Shown piece after piece: positions 55,728-64,000 of a stretch of DNA of 64,000 bases. Source of the DNA: Kiloniella laminariae DSM 19542. GTDB lineage: Bacteria; Pseudomonadota; Alphaproteobacteria; Kiloniellales; Kiloniellaceae. A model generated the notes under the pieces. It saw nothing but the letters and a program-made list of their open reading frames with translations, was not told the DNA's origin and did no database searches. The stretch lies in contig NZ_KB893166.1 in NCBI RefSeq assembly GCF_000374005.1, positions 62,001 to 126,000 of the forward strand, written 5' to 3'. Position numbers and translations under genes: made by a program. How positions within the stretch are numbered: the first letter of the stretch is position 1; each line of letters starts with the position of its first letter.

Positions 55728-56441
55728 TTACAGGAAATTTTCCAGTAATCTGTCCCGTACACTGGGGAGAGAGCGATCATGAGGATGAAAAAGATGGCGC
55801 TCAATAAAATGACCGGAGATCTTTAAACCCTGTGCAATTTCATCTCCTCCCCCATTTCCTTTACCAAGCAGGAAAAGCGGAAGAGTAAAGAGCCGATCAC
55901 GATAGGGCTCCCCGGCTGCAAGAGAAACAGCACGCCCCGATTTGGGGCTGATATAGGCAAGCTGATCGTTATCCCCGCCTCCGGCGCAGCCGGAGAGATC
56001 GATTCCAAAACCCAATGCCGATAACTGTGCCAGTTCCCAGCGGACATAAACCTCTCCCCAGAATTCACTTTCCAGGTGAGCAAGCAAGGCAAGAAACCCC
56101 TCATAGAAAACAGGGTGATGATCGCGCTCGGGAACAGCCTGCTCACAAATTGCAGCAGCAGATAACAGGGCAGCCAAACGGCCCGGTTCATCAAAAAGCC
56201 GTCCGGAAATGTTATCCAGAACCTCGGCATCGTAATTGCCAAGATGTTCGGCCAAACGCCCTTTCCAGCGAACATGCAGCCGATTACCTGGCTCAAAGGT
56301 TGCCCTTTTTGTTCGGCTCTGACCACCGCGCACCAATCCAGCATGACGCCCGTGTTCTTTCGTGAGAACCTGGGCAATCAGATCATTTTCCCCGAAGGGG
56401 CGCGCTGAAAGAAGTATGCCTTCGTCTTCCCAGTGAATCAT
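55728..56441 (-). CDS. recO: DNA repair protein RecO
   Basis: Helps RecR load RecA onto SSB-covered DNA. The start HWEDEGILLSARPFGENDLIAQVLT is typical, with the OB-fold N-terminal domain (to ~80) including HGRHAGLVRGGQSR, and a helical C-terminal part. The ATG at 56441 (237 residues) has GGGGG upstream; the frame opens 19 codons earlier without homology. It follows era by about 90 nt. Confidence 0.92.
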   Translation of the reverse strand: MIHWEDEGILLSARPFGENDLIAQVLTKEHGRHAGLVRGGQSRTKRATFEPGNRLHVRWKGRLAEHLGNYDAEVLDNISGRLFDEPGRLAALLSAAAICEQAVPERDHHPVFYEGFLALLAHLESEFWGEVYVRWELAQLSALGFGIDLSGCAGGGDNDQLAYISPKSGRAVSLAAGEPYRDRLFTLPLFLLGKGNGGGDEIAQGLKISGHFIERHLFHPHDRSLPSVRDRLLENFL

Positions 56442-56531
56442 GAAGCCCCCAGAAACAATAAGAACATTACAGGAACTTATACCGGAAAACGTTTCCAAAA
56501 CCCAGCTCTGATTGCCCTGAAGCCTTCAGGG

Positions 56532-57461
56532 TCAACTGTTAAAATCAAGCCCCATTTCCCGGTATCTTTCCGGATCATCCGCCCACTTCTCGCGGACCTT
56601 CACATATAGAAACAGATGTACCTTACGCTCGAGCGATTCCTGAAGATCAGCCTGGGCTTTAGACCGGATCAACTTGATAGTACGTCCGCCTTTGCCTAGA
56701 CACATGGCTTTGTGCTGTTCACGCTGCACATAGATCATCTGGGTAATTTTGACACTGCCATCTTCAAAATCTTCCCAGCTTTCAGTTTCAACTGTCAGAT
56801 TATAGGGCAGTTCGTCGTGCAAATTCAAAAACAGCTTTTCCCGTGTGATCTCGGCGGCAATCGAACGCATGGGCAAATCGGACAGCTGGTCCTCCGGATA
56901 GAGCCAAACTCCGGCAGGAACTGTTTTGGCAAGATGATCCATCAGATCCTTGACCCCATTGCCTTCCAAAGCCGAGATCATGAAGATATCCGAGAAAACC
57001 TCAGTCGCCATAAATTCCTGGGCCAATAGCAATAGCTTCTCGGGATTGATTGAATCAATCTTGTTCAAAGCCAGAATTACCTTCCGGTCCCGCTTCTGCA
57101 GCCCTTCGATAATACTCCGGGTTTCCTCACCGATTTTTTTCCGTCCTGCATCGTGCAGAACGACAATAATCTCTGCATCCCCTGCTCCGCTCCAGGCGGC
57201 AGAAACCATTGCGCGCTCCAGACGTTTTTTTGGCAGAAAAATTCCCGGCGTATCAACGAAAATCAGCTGAGAATCTTTATGCATCGCAATCCCCCTGATC
57301 TGGGAGCGGGTGGTCTGAACCTTGTGGGTGACAATAGAGACCTTGCCCCCGACCATCCGGTTCATCAGGGTAGATTTTCCAGCGTTTGGCGCACCAATCA
57401 GGGCGACAAAACCGCAGCGGGTATTCTGGGGATTACTGGTTATTTCTGTATTTTCGGTCAC
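56532..57461 (-). CDS. era: GTPase Era
   Basis: Essential GTPase of 30S subunit maturation that binds the 16S 3' end. 309 residues: G1 GAPNAGKST, G2 region QTTRSQIRG, G3 DTPG, G4 NKID, then a C-terminal KH domain with KAMCLGKGGRTIKLIRSKA. Located between rnc and recO, the common order. Confidence 0.97.
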   Translation of the reverse strand: MTENTEITSNPQNTRCGFVALIGAPNAGKSTLMNRMVGGKVSIVTHKVQTTRSQIRGIAMHKDSQLIFVDTPGIFLPKKRLERAMVSAAWSGAGDAEIIVVLHDAGRKKIGEETRSIIEGLQKRDRKVILALNKIDSINPEKLLLLAQEFMATEVFSDIFMISALEGNGVKDLMDHLAKTVPAGVWLYPEDQLSDLPMRSIAAEITREKLFLNLHDELPYNLTVETESWEDFEDGSVKITQMIYVQREQHKAMCLGKGGRTIKLIRSKAQADLQESLERKVHLFLYVKVREKWADDPERYREMGLDFNS

Positions 57462-57509
57462 ACCGATTTCCTTAATACCTGTCTTTTCAGGCCTAAATTT
57501 GTTTCTGGC

Positions 57510-58223
57510 TTATTTACCAGCAGGTTCAATCAGCTCCAGCAGGGCCTGTGCCACAGCCTGCTCACCTTTGCGCTTTGAACTGCCCTCACGTACCAGCGGC
57601 TCCAGCCCCTTGACCGTAACCTCGATCTCAAACATCGGCGCATGTGGTGGTCCAGAGCGTCCGACTTCCCGATAGGCGGGCAAAGGCAAACCGCGCCCTT
57701 GCGCCCACTCCTGGAGGGTTGTCTTGGCATCTTGTGGCGGGGCCAGTTTCAGATTGATCAGGGGTTCCCAGTTCAAATCGACAAAGCGCTGAGCCGCAGC
57801 ATAGCCTCCATCAAGATAGAGCGCCCCGATCAGAGCTTCACAAACATCTGCCTGCAAGGCCGGGTTATCGCGCTCCCCGCTTTCCTCTTCGCCCTTGGCA
57901 AGGACGATATAACGGTCAAAGCCCAGAGCAACCGAGACCTGCGCCAAGGTTTCCCCCCGCACCAACGCGGTAAAGCGTTTTGCCAGAGCCCCTTCACTTT
58001 CACTCGGAAAGCGTCGCAACAGCAGATCTGCAATTACAAGCCCGAGCACCCGATCCCCCAGAAATTCCAGCCGTTCATAGCTGTCCTCAACCATCTGGTT
58101 ACGGTTACAGGCACTTGGGTGCGTCAGGGCCTGTTGTACCAGAGCCAGACGCTCGAACCGATGTCCGAGTTTTTCGGCAACGGTTTTCAGCTCGCCAAAA
58201 CTTCTTGGATCAATTGATGCCAT
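57510..58223 (-). CDS. rnc: ribonuclease III
   Basis: Cleaves double-stranded RNA in rRNA and mRNA processing. 237 residues: catalytic ERLEFLGDRVLGL near residue 49, the second acidic segment ALIGALYLDGG near 130, and a C-terminal double-strand RNA-binding domain (TLQEWAQGRGLPLPAYREV onward). It overlaps lepB by 14 nt. Confidence 0.97.
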   Translation of the reverse strand: MASIDPRSFGELKTVAEKLGHRFERLALVQQALTHPSACNRNQMVEDSYERLEFLGDRVLGLVIADLLLRRFPSESEGALAKRFTALVRGETLAQVSVALGFDRYIVLAKGEEESGERDNPALQADVCEALIGALYLDGGYAAAQRFVDLNWEPLINLKLAPPQDAKTTLQEWAQGRGLPLPAYREVGRSGPPHAPMFEIEVTVKGLEPLVREGSSKRKGEQAVAQALLELIEPAGK

Positions 58224-59046
58224 TGAAAATGCGTCCGAACCTGATCATCTCGCCCCACTTCCAGATCTCCCACCAGTCGCCATAATCTTCTCCGCCATCA
58301 TCACCGCGATGCGAGAAGAACAGCATATCAGCTCGACCAATAAGATTTTCAAAGGGAACCACACCCACTTCGTCAAAACGACTGTCAGTGCTGTTATCCC
58401 GATTATCGCCCATAAAGAAATAATAACCCTCCGGAACAGTATAGGGCCGGGTATTATCCTGCCAGGCCTGATCCGTGCGCTCCCAAATCAGATGTTTGAC
58501 TCCATTGGGGAGAGTTTCCTCGTATTCTTTTTCGCCGAGCCCAAGGCCGTCACTGCCATCACCAATCCGGACGAGATCCCGACTGACGACCGTACCATTG
58601 ATATGTAGTTGACCGCCAATAACCTGGATTGTATCCCCCGGCAAACCGATCAATCGTTTGATAAAATCAATTGAGGGATTGGTTGGTTTGCGAAAGACAA
58701 TCACATCGCCTCGTTCCGGTTCCTGCCCCAGAATACGCCCCTCAAACAGTCCACCAAAGATCTTGTCCCCAAAAGGAAATGAATATTTGCTAATCCCATA
58801 GGAAAACTTTGAAACAAAAAGATAATCCCCAATCAGCAGGGTTGGTTTCATCGAACTGGAGGGAATATTGAAAGGCTCGAACACCAGTGTCCGCACAGTC
58901 AAGGCGATCAGAAGTGCATAGCCGATTGTCTTGATCCAGCTGTCCTCTTCTTTCACAGGAGCCGTCACCGCTTCACTCTCGCCGTCATCCTTCGGATCTT
59001 CCAGCTCAAGATTTCTCGCATCGACTTTCCGCTTGTGATTGGACAT
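58210..59046 (-). CDS. lepB: signal peptidase I
   Basis: Removes Sec signal peptides on the outer face of the inner membrane. 278 residues: a charged cytoplasmic start, one membrane helix at ~38-56, the Ser motif FNIPSSSMKPTL (Ser65) and the Lys motif DFIKRLIGLPGD (Lys130), then MGDNRDNSTDSR. The ATG at 59046 follows AAGGATGAG; a TTG just before it is unlikely. Overlaps rnc. Confidence 0.96.
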   Translation of the reverse strand: MSNHKRKVDARNLELEDPKDDGESEAVTAPVKEEDSWIKTIGYALLIALTVRTLVFEPFNIPSSSMKPTLLIGDYLFVSKFSYGISKYSFPFGDKIFGGLFEGRILGQEPERGDVIVFRKPTNPSIDFIKRLIGLPGDTIQVIGGQLHINGTVVSRDLVRIGDGSDGLGLGEKEYEETLPNGVKHLIWERTDQAWQDNTRPYTVPEGYYFFMGDNRDNSTDSRFDEVGVVPFENLIGRADMLFFSHRGDDGGEDYGDWWEIWKWGEMIRFGRIFNGIN

Positions 59047-59059
59047 CAAAAACTCATCC

Positions 59060-59473
59060 TTAATTATTCAGTTCTTCAGGTTCGGCTGAAATAAGCACAA
59101 AAGCCTGCGCATGGGGATAGTCATCAGATATAGTGACATGAAGCCGGGCTGTCATCCCCCCGGGTAACATAGAAGCCAATCGTGCTTCTGCCCCGCCAGA
59201 CAGATGCAACCGGGGCTGCCCCCCCGCATGATTGCTTACAGCAATATCTGTAAACTGGACACCATGACGCCACAAGCCTGTCCCCAGAGCCTTGGCGCAG
59301 GCCTCCTTGACCGCAAATCGTTTGGCAAAGGTCGCAGCAGGATTGGGCCGCGACTGGGCAACACGAGCTTCTTCTTCGGTGAAAACCCGTTTGATAAAAC
59401 GAGCCCCGTATCTGGCAAGAGATTTTTCAATCCTGCGAATATCCACCAGATCATTTCCAATACCGAGGATCAA
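59060..59473 (-). CDS. acpS: holo-[acyl-carrier-protein] synthase
   Basis: Transfers phosphopantetheine from CoA to ACP. 137 residues: ILGIGNDLVDIRRIE with the metal-binding Asp at the start, and FAKRFAVKEACAKALGTG near 50-66, the two conserved motifs. It begins inside the rel stop (four-base overlap). Many relatives have pdxJ between rel and acpS; here it is missing from that position. Confidence 0.95.
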   Translation of the reverse strand: MILGIGNDLVDIRRIEKSLARYGARFIKRVFTEEEARVAQSRPNPAATFAKRFAVKEACAKALGTGLWRHGVQFTDIAVSNHAGGQPRLHLSGGAEARLASMLPGGMTARLHVTISDDYPHAQAFVLISAEPEELNN

Positions 59474-61608
59474 TTTCTTGCCCGTTCGACAGAATTGACC
59501 ACGGACATGGCGCGCAGAGCCGCCGTGATATTGGACAGATGTTTGACGTCACTGACTTCCACATCAACCATCATCTCGAAAAAGTCAATCGAGCGGTTCA
59601 GGATCTTAAGATTACTGATATTGCCCTGGTTCTTGCCAATCACGGTTGACAATCCGCCCAGACAGCCGGGTTCATTGGCTACAATCAGCTTGAGCCGTCC
59701 GGTGTGTTGCCCGTCAAATTCGGTCGAATCCCAAGCCACGTCAATCCAGCGCTCCGGCGTGTCCTGATAGTTCACCAGATTATCGCAATCAATCGTATGG
59801 ATCGTCACCCCTTTACCGGTAGTCACGATACCAACAATCCTGTCCCCCGGCAGGGGATGACAACAGCGGGCATAATGCACCGCCATACCCGGAATAAGCC
59901 CTTTGATCGGCAGGGCGTTGTCTTTGGCGTTCTTGGTCTTTTTCTTGGTTGTCGTCGTTGTACTCGGTTTGGGAACTTCCCGGGCACCGGGGTAAACCGC
60001 CACCAGAACCTCGCGGGCCGAGTGATGTCCCTGCCCGACACTGACGTAGAGATCCTCGATGTGGTCCATGTGGAACTTGCCAAGAACCCCTTCCACGCCC
60101 TTTTCAGTGAACTCGTACCCTTCCTGACGGAAGACCTTGATAACCATCTGGTGGCCCAGCGTACTGTACTGGTCCCGCTCCTGAAGCCGGATATAGCGCC
60201 GGATGCAGGCCTTGGCCTTGCCCGAGACAACAAACTTTTCCCAATCCGGCGAAGGTTTCTGATTCTTGGAGGTCAGGATTTCGACCTGGTCACCGTTCTG
60301 CAAAATAGACCGAAAAGGAACCATACGGCCATTGACTTTGGCCCCGACACAGGTATTGCCAACCTCAGTATGGACCGCATAGGCAAAGTCGATCGGTGTG
60401 GCCCCGCGCGGCAGCGACAAAAGCGCGCCTTTGGGCGTAAAGCAGAAAGCCTGGTCCTGGAACATCTCCATTTTGGTGTGTTCGAGAAACTCTTCAGGGT
60501 TTGAAGCATGTTCTAGAATATCGAGCAGTTCACGGAGCCAGCGATACTGCCGTCCCTCCATATGCTCGCCACCCTGTTTATAGGTCCAGTGCGCCGCCAC
60601 CCCCATCTCGGCAACCTGATGCATTTCCGCCGTGCGGATCTGTACCTCGATCTTGTGCCGCTCCGGGCCGATGATGCTGGTGTGGATTGATTTGTAGCCG
60701 TTGGGCTTCGGGGTCGAAATATAATCCTTGAAGCGCCCCGGCACGACAGGGAAGTTGGCATGAAGAATACCAAGCGCCTGATAACAGCTGCCCAAATCCG
60801 GAACAATCAGACGAAAAGCCATAATATCGGAAAGCTGCTCAAAGGTCACAGCCTTGCGCTGCATCTTGCGCCAGATTGAATACGGTGCCTTCAGGCGACC
60901 GGAAACTTCGCCCTCGACCCCGTTTTCGCAAACAATTTTGTTCAGTTGATCGATAATCTTTTTGGCCAGATTATCACTGTCTTCGCCCCGCAAGAATTCC
61001 AGCCGCTTGACGATGGAATCCCGCGCCTCGGGATTGAGCTGGGCAAAAGCCAGATCTTCCAGCTGGTCCTTGAAACGATGCATCCCGATGCGCTCGGCCA
61101 ATGGCGCATAGATGTCCATGGTTTCCCGGGCGATTCGGCGGCGCTTGTCTTCTTTTTTGATGAAATGCAGCGTCTGCATGTTATGCAGGCGGTCCGCCAG
61201 CTTTACCAGCAGGACCCGGATATCATCTGACATCGCCAGAACCAGCTTGCGGAAATTCTCCGCATACTTGCTCTCTTCCGACTGCAGTTCCAGACGGGTC
61301 AACTTGGTCACACCGTCAACCAAGCGGGAAATATGCGATCCGAAAGCCTTCTCAACGGTCTCCAGCGTAGCTTCGGTGTCTTCAACGACATCGTGTAGCA
61401 AAGCAGTGATGATCGAGTTGTGATCCAGCTTCAGATCAGTAAGAATTCCTGCAACTTCAACAGGGTGAGAGAAATAGGGATCACCAGAAGCGCGTTTTTG
61501 CGACCCATGATATTTGGTGGCAAAGACATACGCCCTGTTGATCGCATCTTCGTCTGCGTCAGGCTCATAGGATTTAACGCGTTCAACCAGCTCGAACTGA
61601 CGAATCAT
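59470..61608 (-). CDS. bifunctional (p)ppGpp synthetase/hydrolase
   Basis: Makes and breaks the alarmone ppGpp. 712 residues: HD hydrolase domain at ~25-180 with LLHDVVEDTE; synthetase domain at ~235-350 with KDYISTPKPNGYKSIHT; TGS domain at ~385-450 with LPRGATPIDFAYAVHTEVG; and a C-terminal ACT domain. This is the single Rel/SpoT-type enzyme of alphaproteobacteria. It follows rpoZ past the hairpin at 61630-61690. Confidence 0.96.
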   Translation of the reverse strand: MIRQFELVERVKSYEPDADEDAINRAYVFATKYHGSQKRASGDPYFSHPVEVAGILTDLKLDHNSIITALLHDVVEDTEATLETVEKAFGSHISRLVDGVTKLTRLELQSEESKYAENFRKLVLAMSDDIRVLLVKLADRLHNMQTLHFIKKEDKRRRIARETMDIYAPLAERIGMHRFKDQLEDLAFAQLNPEARDSIVKRLEFLRGEDSDNLAKKIIDQLNKIVCENGVEGEVSGRLKAPYSIWRKMQRKAVTFEQLSDIMAFRLIVPDLGSCYQALGILHANFPVVPGRFKDYISTPKPNGYKSIHTSIIGPERHKIEVQIRTAEMHQVAEMGVAAHWTYKQGGEHMEGRQYRWLRELLDILEHASNPEEFLEHTKMEMFQDQAFCFTPKGALLSLPRGATPIDFAYAVHTEVGNTCVGAKVNGRMVPFRSILQNGDQVEILTSKNQKPSPDWEKFVVSGKAKACIRRYIRLQERDQYSTLGHQMVIKVFRQEGYEFTEKGVEGVLGKFHMDHIEDLYVSVGQGHHSAREVLVAVYPGAREVPKPSTTTTTKKKTKNAKDNALPIKGLIPGMAVHYARCCHPLPGDRIVGIVTTGKGVTIHTIDCDNLVNYQDTPERWIDVAWDSTEFDGQHTGRLKLIVANEPGCLGGLSTVIGKNQGNISNLKILNRSIDFFEMMVDVEVSDVKHLSNITAALRAMSVVNSVERARN

Positions 61609-61629
61609 CGTGGATCTAACAGCTTTCTA

Positions 61630-61690
61630 AAAAAAAACAACCTTCCAGAAAAGATACGCCGGGAAAGGGCGCACGCCAAGCTCTGGAAGG
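61630..61690 (-). terminator. terminator between rpoZ and the (p)ppGpp synthetase gene
   Basis: Read on the minus strand, CCTTCCAGA (61690-61682, minus one flank) pairs with TCTGGAAGG (61649-61641), with a smaller inner stem, and is followed by TTGTTTTTTTTT. A strong U-run makes it a likely terminator; read-through or a second promoter would supply rel. Confidence 0.8.
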
Positions 61691-61723
61691 CTGTATTTTT
61701 TGATAATGACCGATAAATCGGGA

Positions 61724-62098
61724 TCAGGCCTGATCGTCGCCGAGATCTGATGGCGCTTCTTCGACAGACATACCGTCTGCATTGGCAAACTGCTCGCCTG
61801 CATCAGCAGTTAGCTGGGCCTCAGGACCGATTGCATCGAACTCTGGCTCGTCCTCATCAACTTCCGAGAAAACAGCCTGTTTCTGCAGGCCCTGGACCAG
61901 AGAGGACCGGACAGCATCAAGACTGATGGTTTCATCGGCAATTTCACGCAGGGAAACAACAGCATTCTTGTCATTGTCCCGCTCAACGGTCAAAGGAGCG
62001 CCAGAAACAATATCTCTTGCGCGCTGCGCTGAAAGCATAACAAGTTCAAAACGGTTCGGAACTTTTTTAATACAATCTTCGACTGTGACGCGTGCCAT
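61724..62098 (-). CDS. rpoZ: RNA polymerase omega subunit
   Basis: 124 residues. The first 75 match omega ([34 protein letters not shown]). The C-terminal tail is acidic and longer than in E. coli, as is usual in alphaproteobacteria. It is upstream of the ppGpp synthetase gene, the standard rpoZ-rel pair. Confidence 0.96.
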   Translation of the reverse strand: MARVTVEDCIKKVPNRFELVMLSAQRARDIVSGAPLTVERDNDKNAVVSLREIADETISLDAVRSSLVQGLQKQAVFSEVDEDEPEFDAIGPEAQLTADAGEQFANADGMSVEEAPSDLGDDQA

Positions 62099-62236
62099 TA
62101 ATCATAACTCCAGTCTCGTGTGGTGACCCAAAGCGGGCCACTGAATCGACGCAATATATGAATCGCTCGCACATATGGCAAGGATATTCAACAAAATAAT
62201 CCCGCAAGGCTGCCCTGCCCTGTCTTCCGGCAGAAG

Positions 62237-62737
62237 TCATTCTTCGGCAAAGAGCATGGTTTCCTGGTCATCAGGCAAGACTTGCGACAATTCCCGGGCG
62301 GTTTTATTTAACAAAGGATGTTTCCACTCCGGGTCAAGATCCAGCAGTGGCAACAAAACAAAAGCCCGTTCCTGCATCCGGGGATGGGGAATAACAAGAT
62401 GCTCATCCGGCGAGCTGATAACCTCATGATAGGCAATCAAATCCAGATCGATCACCCGTGGTGCATTGGTAACAGTCCTGACCCGGCCAAATTCTTCCTC
62501 GACCTGATGCAAAAGGGCAAGTAATGCTGCGGGGGCAAGATCGGTTTCGACCGCAGCAACACCGTTCACATACCAGGGCTGATCCGAAACCGGCACAGGT
62601 GCCGTCTTGAGCCAGCGGGAGGTTTTGACAATTCCAAGACCAAGTTCTTCCAGCCTAGATAGTGCTGACAGACAAGTTTGCAACGGGAGGCCGTATTCAG
62701 GGCTCTCCAGATTGGCTCCCAGAGCGATAATAATCAC
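62237..62737 (-). CDS. folK: 2-amino-4-hydroxy-6-hydroxymethyldihydropteridine pyrophosphokinase
   Basis: Pyrophosphorylates the pterin precursor in folate synthesis. 166 residues: IALGANLESPEYG at the start, VRTVTNAPRVIDLDLIAY with the catalytic acidic pair, and the signature IPHPRMQERAFVLLPLLDLDP. The start is a GTG at 62737. It lies about 140 nt upstream of rpoZ on the same strand. Confidence 0.95.
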   Translation of the reverse strand: MIIIALGANLESPEYGLPLQTCLSALSRLEELGLGIVKTSRWLKTAPVPVSDQPWYVNGVAAVETDLAPAALLALLHQVEEEFGRVRTVTNAPRVIDLDLIAYHEVISSPDEHLVIPHPRMQERAFVLLPLLDLDPEWKHPLLNKTARELSQVLPDDQETMLFAEE

Positions 62738-62961
62738 GTTTTATAAGCCCTTTACTTTAAATTCGTTCTTGATACCCCCACAAAAGGGAGTAAATTACTA
62801 TAAGAAGTCGGCGCAAGAGTGCCATTACATTTGTTCAGGACATGTGTAGAGGCAATATCTTTTTCATCTTCCGGCTTCTATTTTTGACGATCATCTTATT
62901 CTATCGTCCTCTTGGATCGAATTTATATTTCAAATGCGAATTATAAAAAAAGGATTTAGTT

Positions 62962-63600
62962 ATGAAATTTTACCAGCAGGAGCGGGTCGCCCTCTTCATT
63001 GATGGCTCCAACCTCTACGCTACCGCCCGGGCATTGGGCTTTGATATTGATTACAAACGCCTGCTCTCTCTCTTTTCCGATCAATGCAATCTGGTCCGCG
63101 CCTTTTATTACACTGCTCTGATCGAGGATCAGGAATACTCCCCGATCCGCCCCCTTGTCGACTGGCTCGACTACAACGGCTATACCATGGTCACCAAACC
63201 GACTAAGGAATTTACCGATGCCACTGGCCGGCGCAAGATCAAAGGCAATATGGACATCGAGCTGGCGATTGACGTGATGGAAATGGCCCAGCACCTCGAA
63301 CATATCGTGCTGTTTTCCGGCGACGGTGACTTCCGCCGCCTAGTCGAAGCTGTCCAGCGCAAAGGCGTGCGCGTCACCGTAATCTCCACCGTGCGCAGCC
63401 AGCCATCCATGATTGCCGATGAACTGCGCCGTCAGGCCGATATCTTTGTTGATCTAGTCGAGTTGAAAACCGAAGTCGGTCGCAAGGTCTCCGACAACCG
63501 TCCCCCCGTCACCAATCAGGCAGAGCCGGTTGAAGACGATGATGATTACGAATACTACGACGACGAGGACGACGAAGACTTCGAGGACGCACCGAACTAG
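62962..63600 (+). CDS. NYN domain (LabA/DUF88) putative nuclease
   Basis: 212 residues. Residues ~5-165 form a NYN/PIN-like domain with acidic residues arranged as expected for metal-dependent RNA cleavage: ALFIDGSNLYATARAL, KGNMDIELAIDVMEMA, LFSGDGDFRRLVEAVQRKG. The C-terminal ~25 residues are almost entirely acidic with tyrosines (DDDDYEYYDDEDDEDFED). Proteins of this kind are next to smpB/folK in many alphaproteobacteria; the role is unclear. Confidence 0.88.
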   Translation: MKFYQQERVALFIDGSNLYATARALGFDIDYKRLLSLFSDQCNLVRAFYYTALIEDQEYSPIRPLVDWLDYNGYTMVTKPTKEFTDATGRRKIKGNMDIELAIDVMEMAQHLEHIVLFSGDGDFRRLVEAVQRKGVRVTVISTVRSQPSMIADELRRQADIFVDLVELKTEVGRKVSDNRPPVTNQAEPVEDDDDYEYYDDEDDEDFEDAPN

Positions 63601-63625
63601 GCTATAAACATCAATCCAAAAGCAA

Positions 63626-63655
63626 AAAGAGCTGCGATTTCGCGGCTCTTTTTTT
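63626..63655 (+). terminator. intrinsic terminator after the NYN gene
   Basis: AAAGAGCTGCG (63626-63636) pairs with CGCGGCTCTTT (63641-63651) around ATTT (one wobble), followed by more T. It lies 25 nt after the stop. Confidence 0.9.
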
Positions 63656-63685
63656 ATTCCACATATGCGCTGAGATCGTTAAAGC

Positions 63686-64000
63686 CTATCCCCGGTCGCG
63701 GATGATCCGGGCTTGCTGGCGTTTCCAGTCGCGTTCTTTTTCCGTGTGGCGTTTGTCGACGGATTTTTTACCACGGGCAAAACCGAGGTTGATCTTGGCG
63801 ATGCCACGATCGTTGAAATAGAGCGATAGCGGCACAATGGTATAGCCGTCACGGCGGCAGAGGCCAACCATCTTGGCCAGCTCTTTCCGGTGCACCAGCA
63901 GTTTGCGCGGGCGCTTTGGTTCGTGATTAAAACGGTTGGCCGCGGCGTATTCGGGAATGTTGGCATTGATCAAAAAGAACTCGCCATTTTCCTCGCTGGC
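63686..64000 (-). CDS. smpB: SsrA-binding protein SmpB, N-terminus cut by window edge
   Basis: Brings tmRNA to stalled ribosomes. The C-terminal 104 residues are present; the frame is open to the window edge. Visible motifs are [48 protein letters not shown] and the basic tail [19 protein letters not shown], which is the tmRNA-decoding end. The N-terminal ~55 residues lie beyond 64000. Confidence 0.95.
   Translation of the reverse strand, partial: ASEENGEFFLINANIPEYAAANRFNHEPKRPRKLLVHRKELAKMVGLCRRDGYTIVPLSLYFNDRGIAKINLGFARGKKSVDKRHTEKERDWKRQQARIIRDRG

Overview
The window is a 64 kb piece of chromosome from an alphaproteobacterium, most likely a marine Rhodospirillales-type organism (Kiloniella/Sneathiella-like; the genus is inference from gene order and moderate GC). 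Gene order supports this: fabH-plsX-rpmF-yceD-CBP3, thiL-nusB-ribH-ribBA-ribE-ribD-nrdR-glyA-rpiB, ldtR close to hemB, and rpoZ-rel-acpS-lepB-rnc-era-recO-parC are all alphaproteobacterial neighbourhoods. I see no rRNA, tRNA, prophage, insertion sequence or CRISPR array.

Layout. 1-3.4 kb: lipid/ribosome cluster on the minus strand (partial fabH, plsX, rpmF, yceD, a CBP3-type bc1 assembly chaperone). 3.5-5.8 kb: bamE, an MFS transporter and a FliL-like protein. 5.9-14.4 kb: riboflavin/one-carbon cluster (thiL, nusB, rib genes, nrdR, glyA, rpiB), a small conserved protein and the MarR-type regulator ldtR. 14.6-16.2 kb: a SAM-II riboswitch in front of metY. 16.2-22.9 kb: chemoreceptor, cpdB, hemB, an AT-rich orphan and a 1-Cys peroxiredoxin. 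23-24.4 kb: a self-contained TetR/SnoaL/TfoX-like operon with a striking operator. 24.4-26.4 kb: malonyl-CoA decarboxylase, preceded by 20 perfect copies of an 8-bp repeat that lie inside a leader ORF. 26.3-35.9 kb: DUF4153 protein, CDF transporter, penicillin-acylase-family hydrolase, threonine dehydratase, trans-sulfuration enzyme, flavin reductase, EamA permease. 36-40.4 kb: motAB, an RDD protein, a PAP2 phosphatase, and bpt. 40.9-46 kb: a polyamine-type ABC operon (potABCD) followed by a NylB-like serine hydrolase. 46.1-46.3 kb: a decayed PAS-domain gene. 46.6-50.1 kb: a TakP-type TRAP transporter. 50.2-52.4 kb: a MarR-GNAT fusion overlapping benE. 52.5-62.7 kb: parC and the conserved recO-era-rnc-lepB-acpS-rel-rpoZ-folK series. 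63-64 kb: an NYN-domain protein and the C-terminal part of smpB.

Most of the window is housekeeping. The most unusual element is the octanucleotide repeat in the leader of malonyl-CoA decarboxylase. The leader ORF has a strong ribosome binding site, and the point where it stops relative to the decarboxylase start depends on repeat number modulo 3. That is a plausible phase-variable translational switch. Other points worth a look are the SAM-II riboswitch, a candidate small RNA at 13.3-13.4 kb, the three-repeat TetR operator, the RibB protein with a degenerate GTP cyclohydrolase II domain, the MarR-GNAT/BenE pair, the NylB-like enzyme and the PAS pseudogene. I found no clear defence island or large undescribed multi-gene system.
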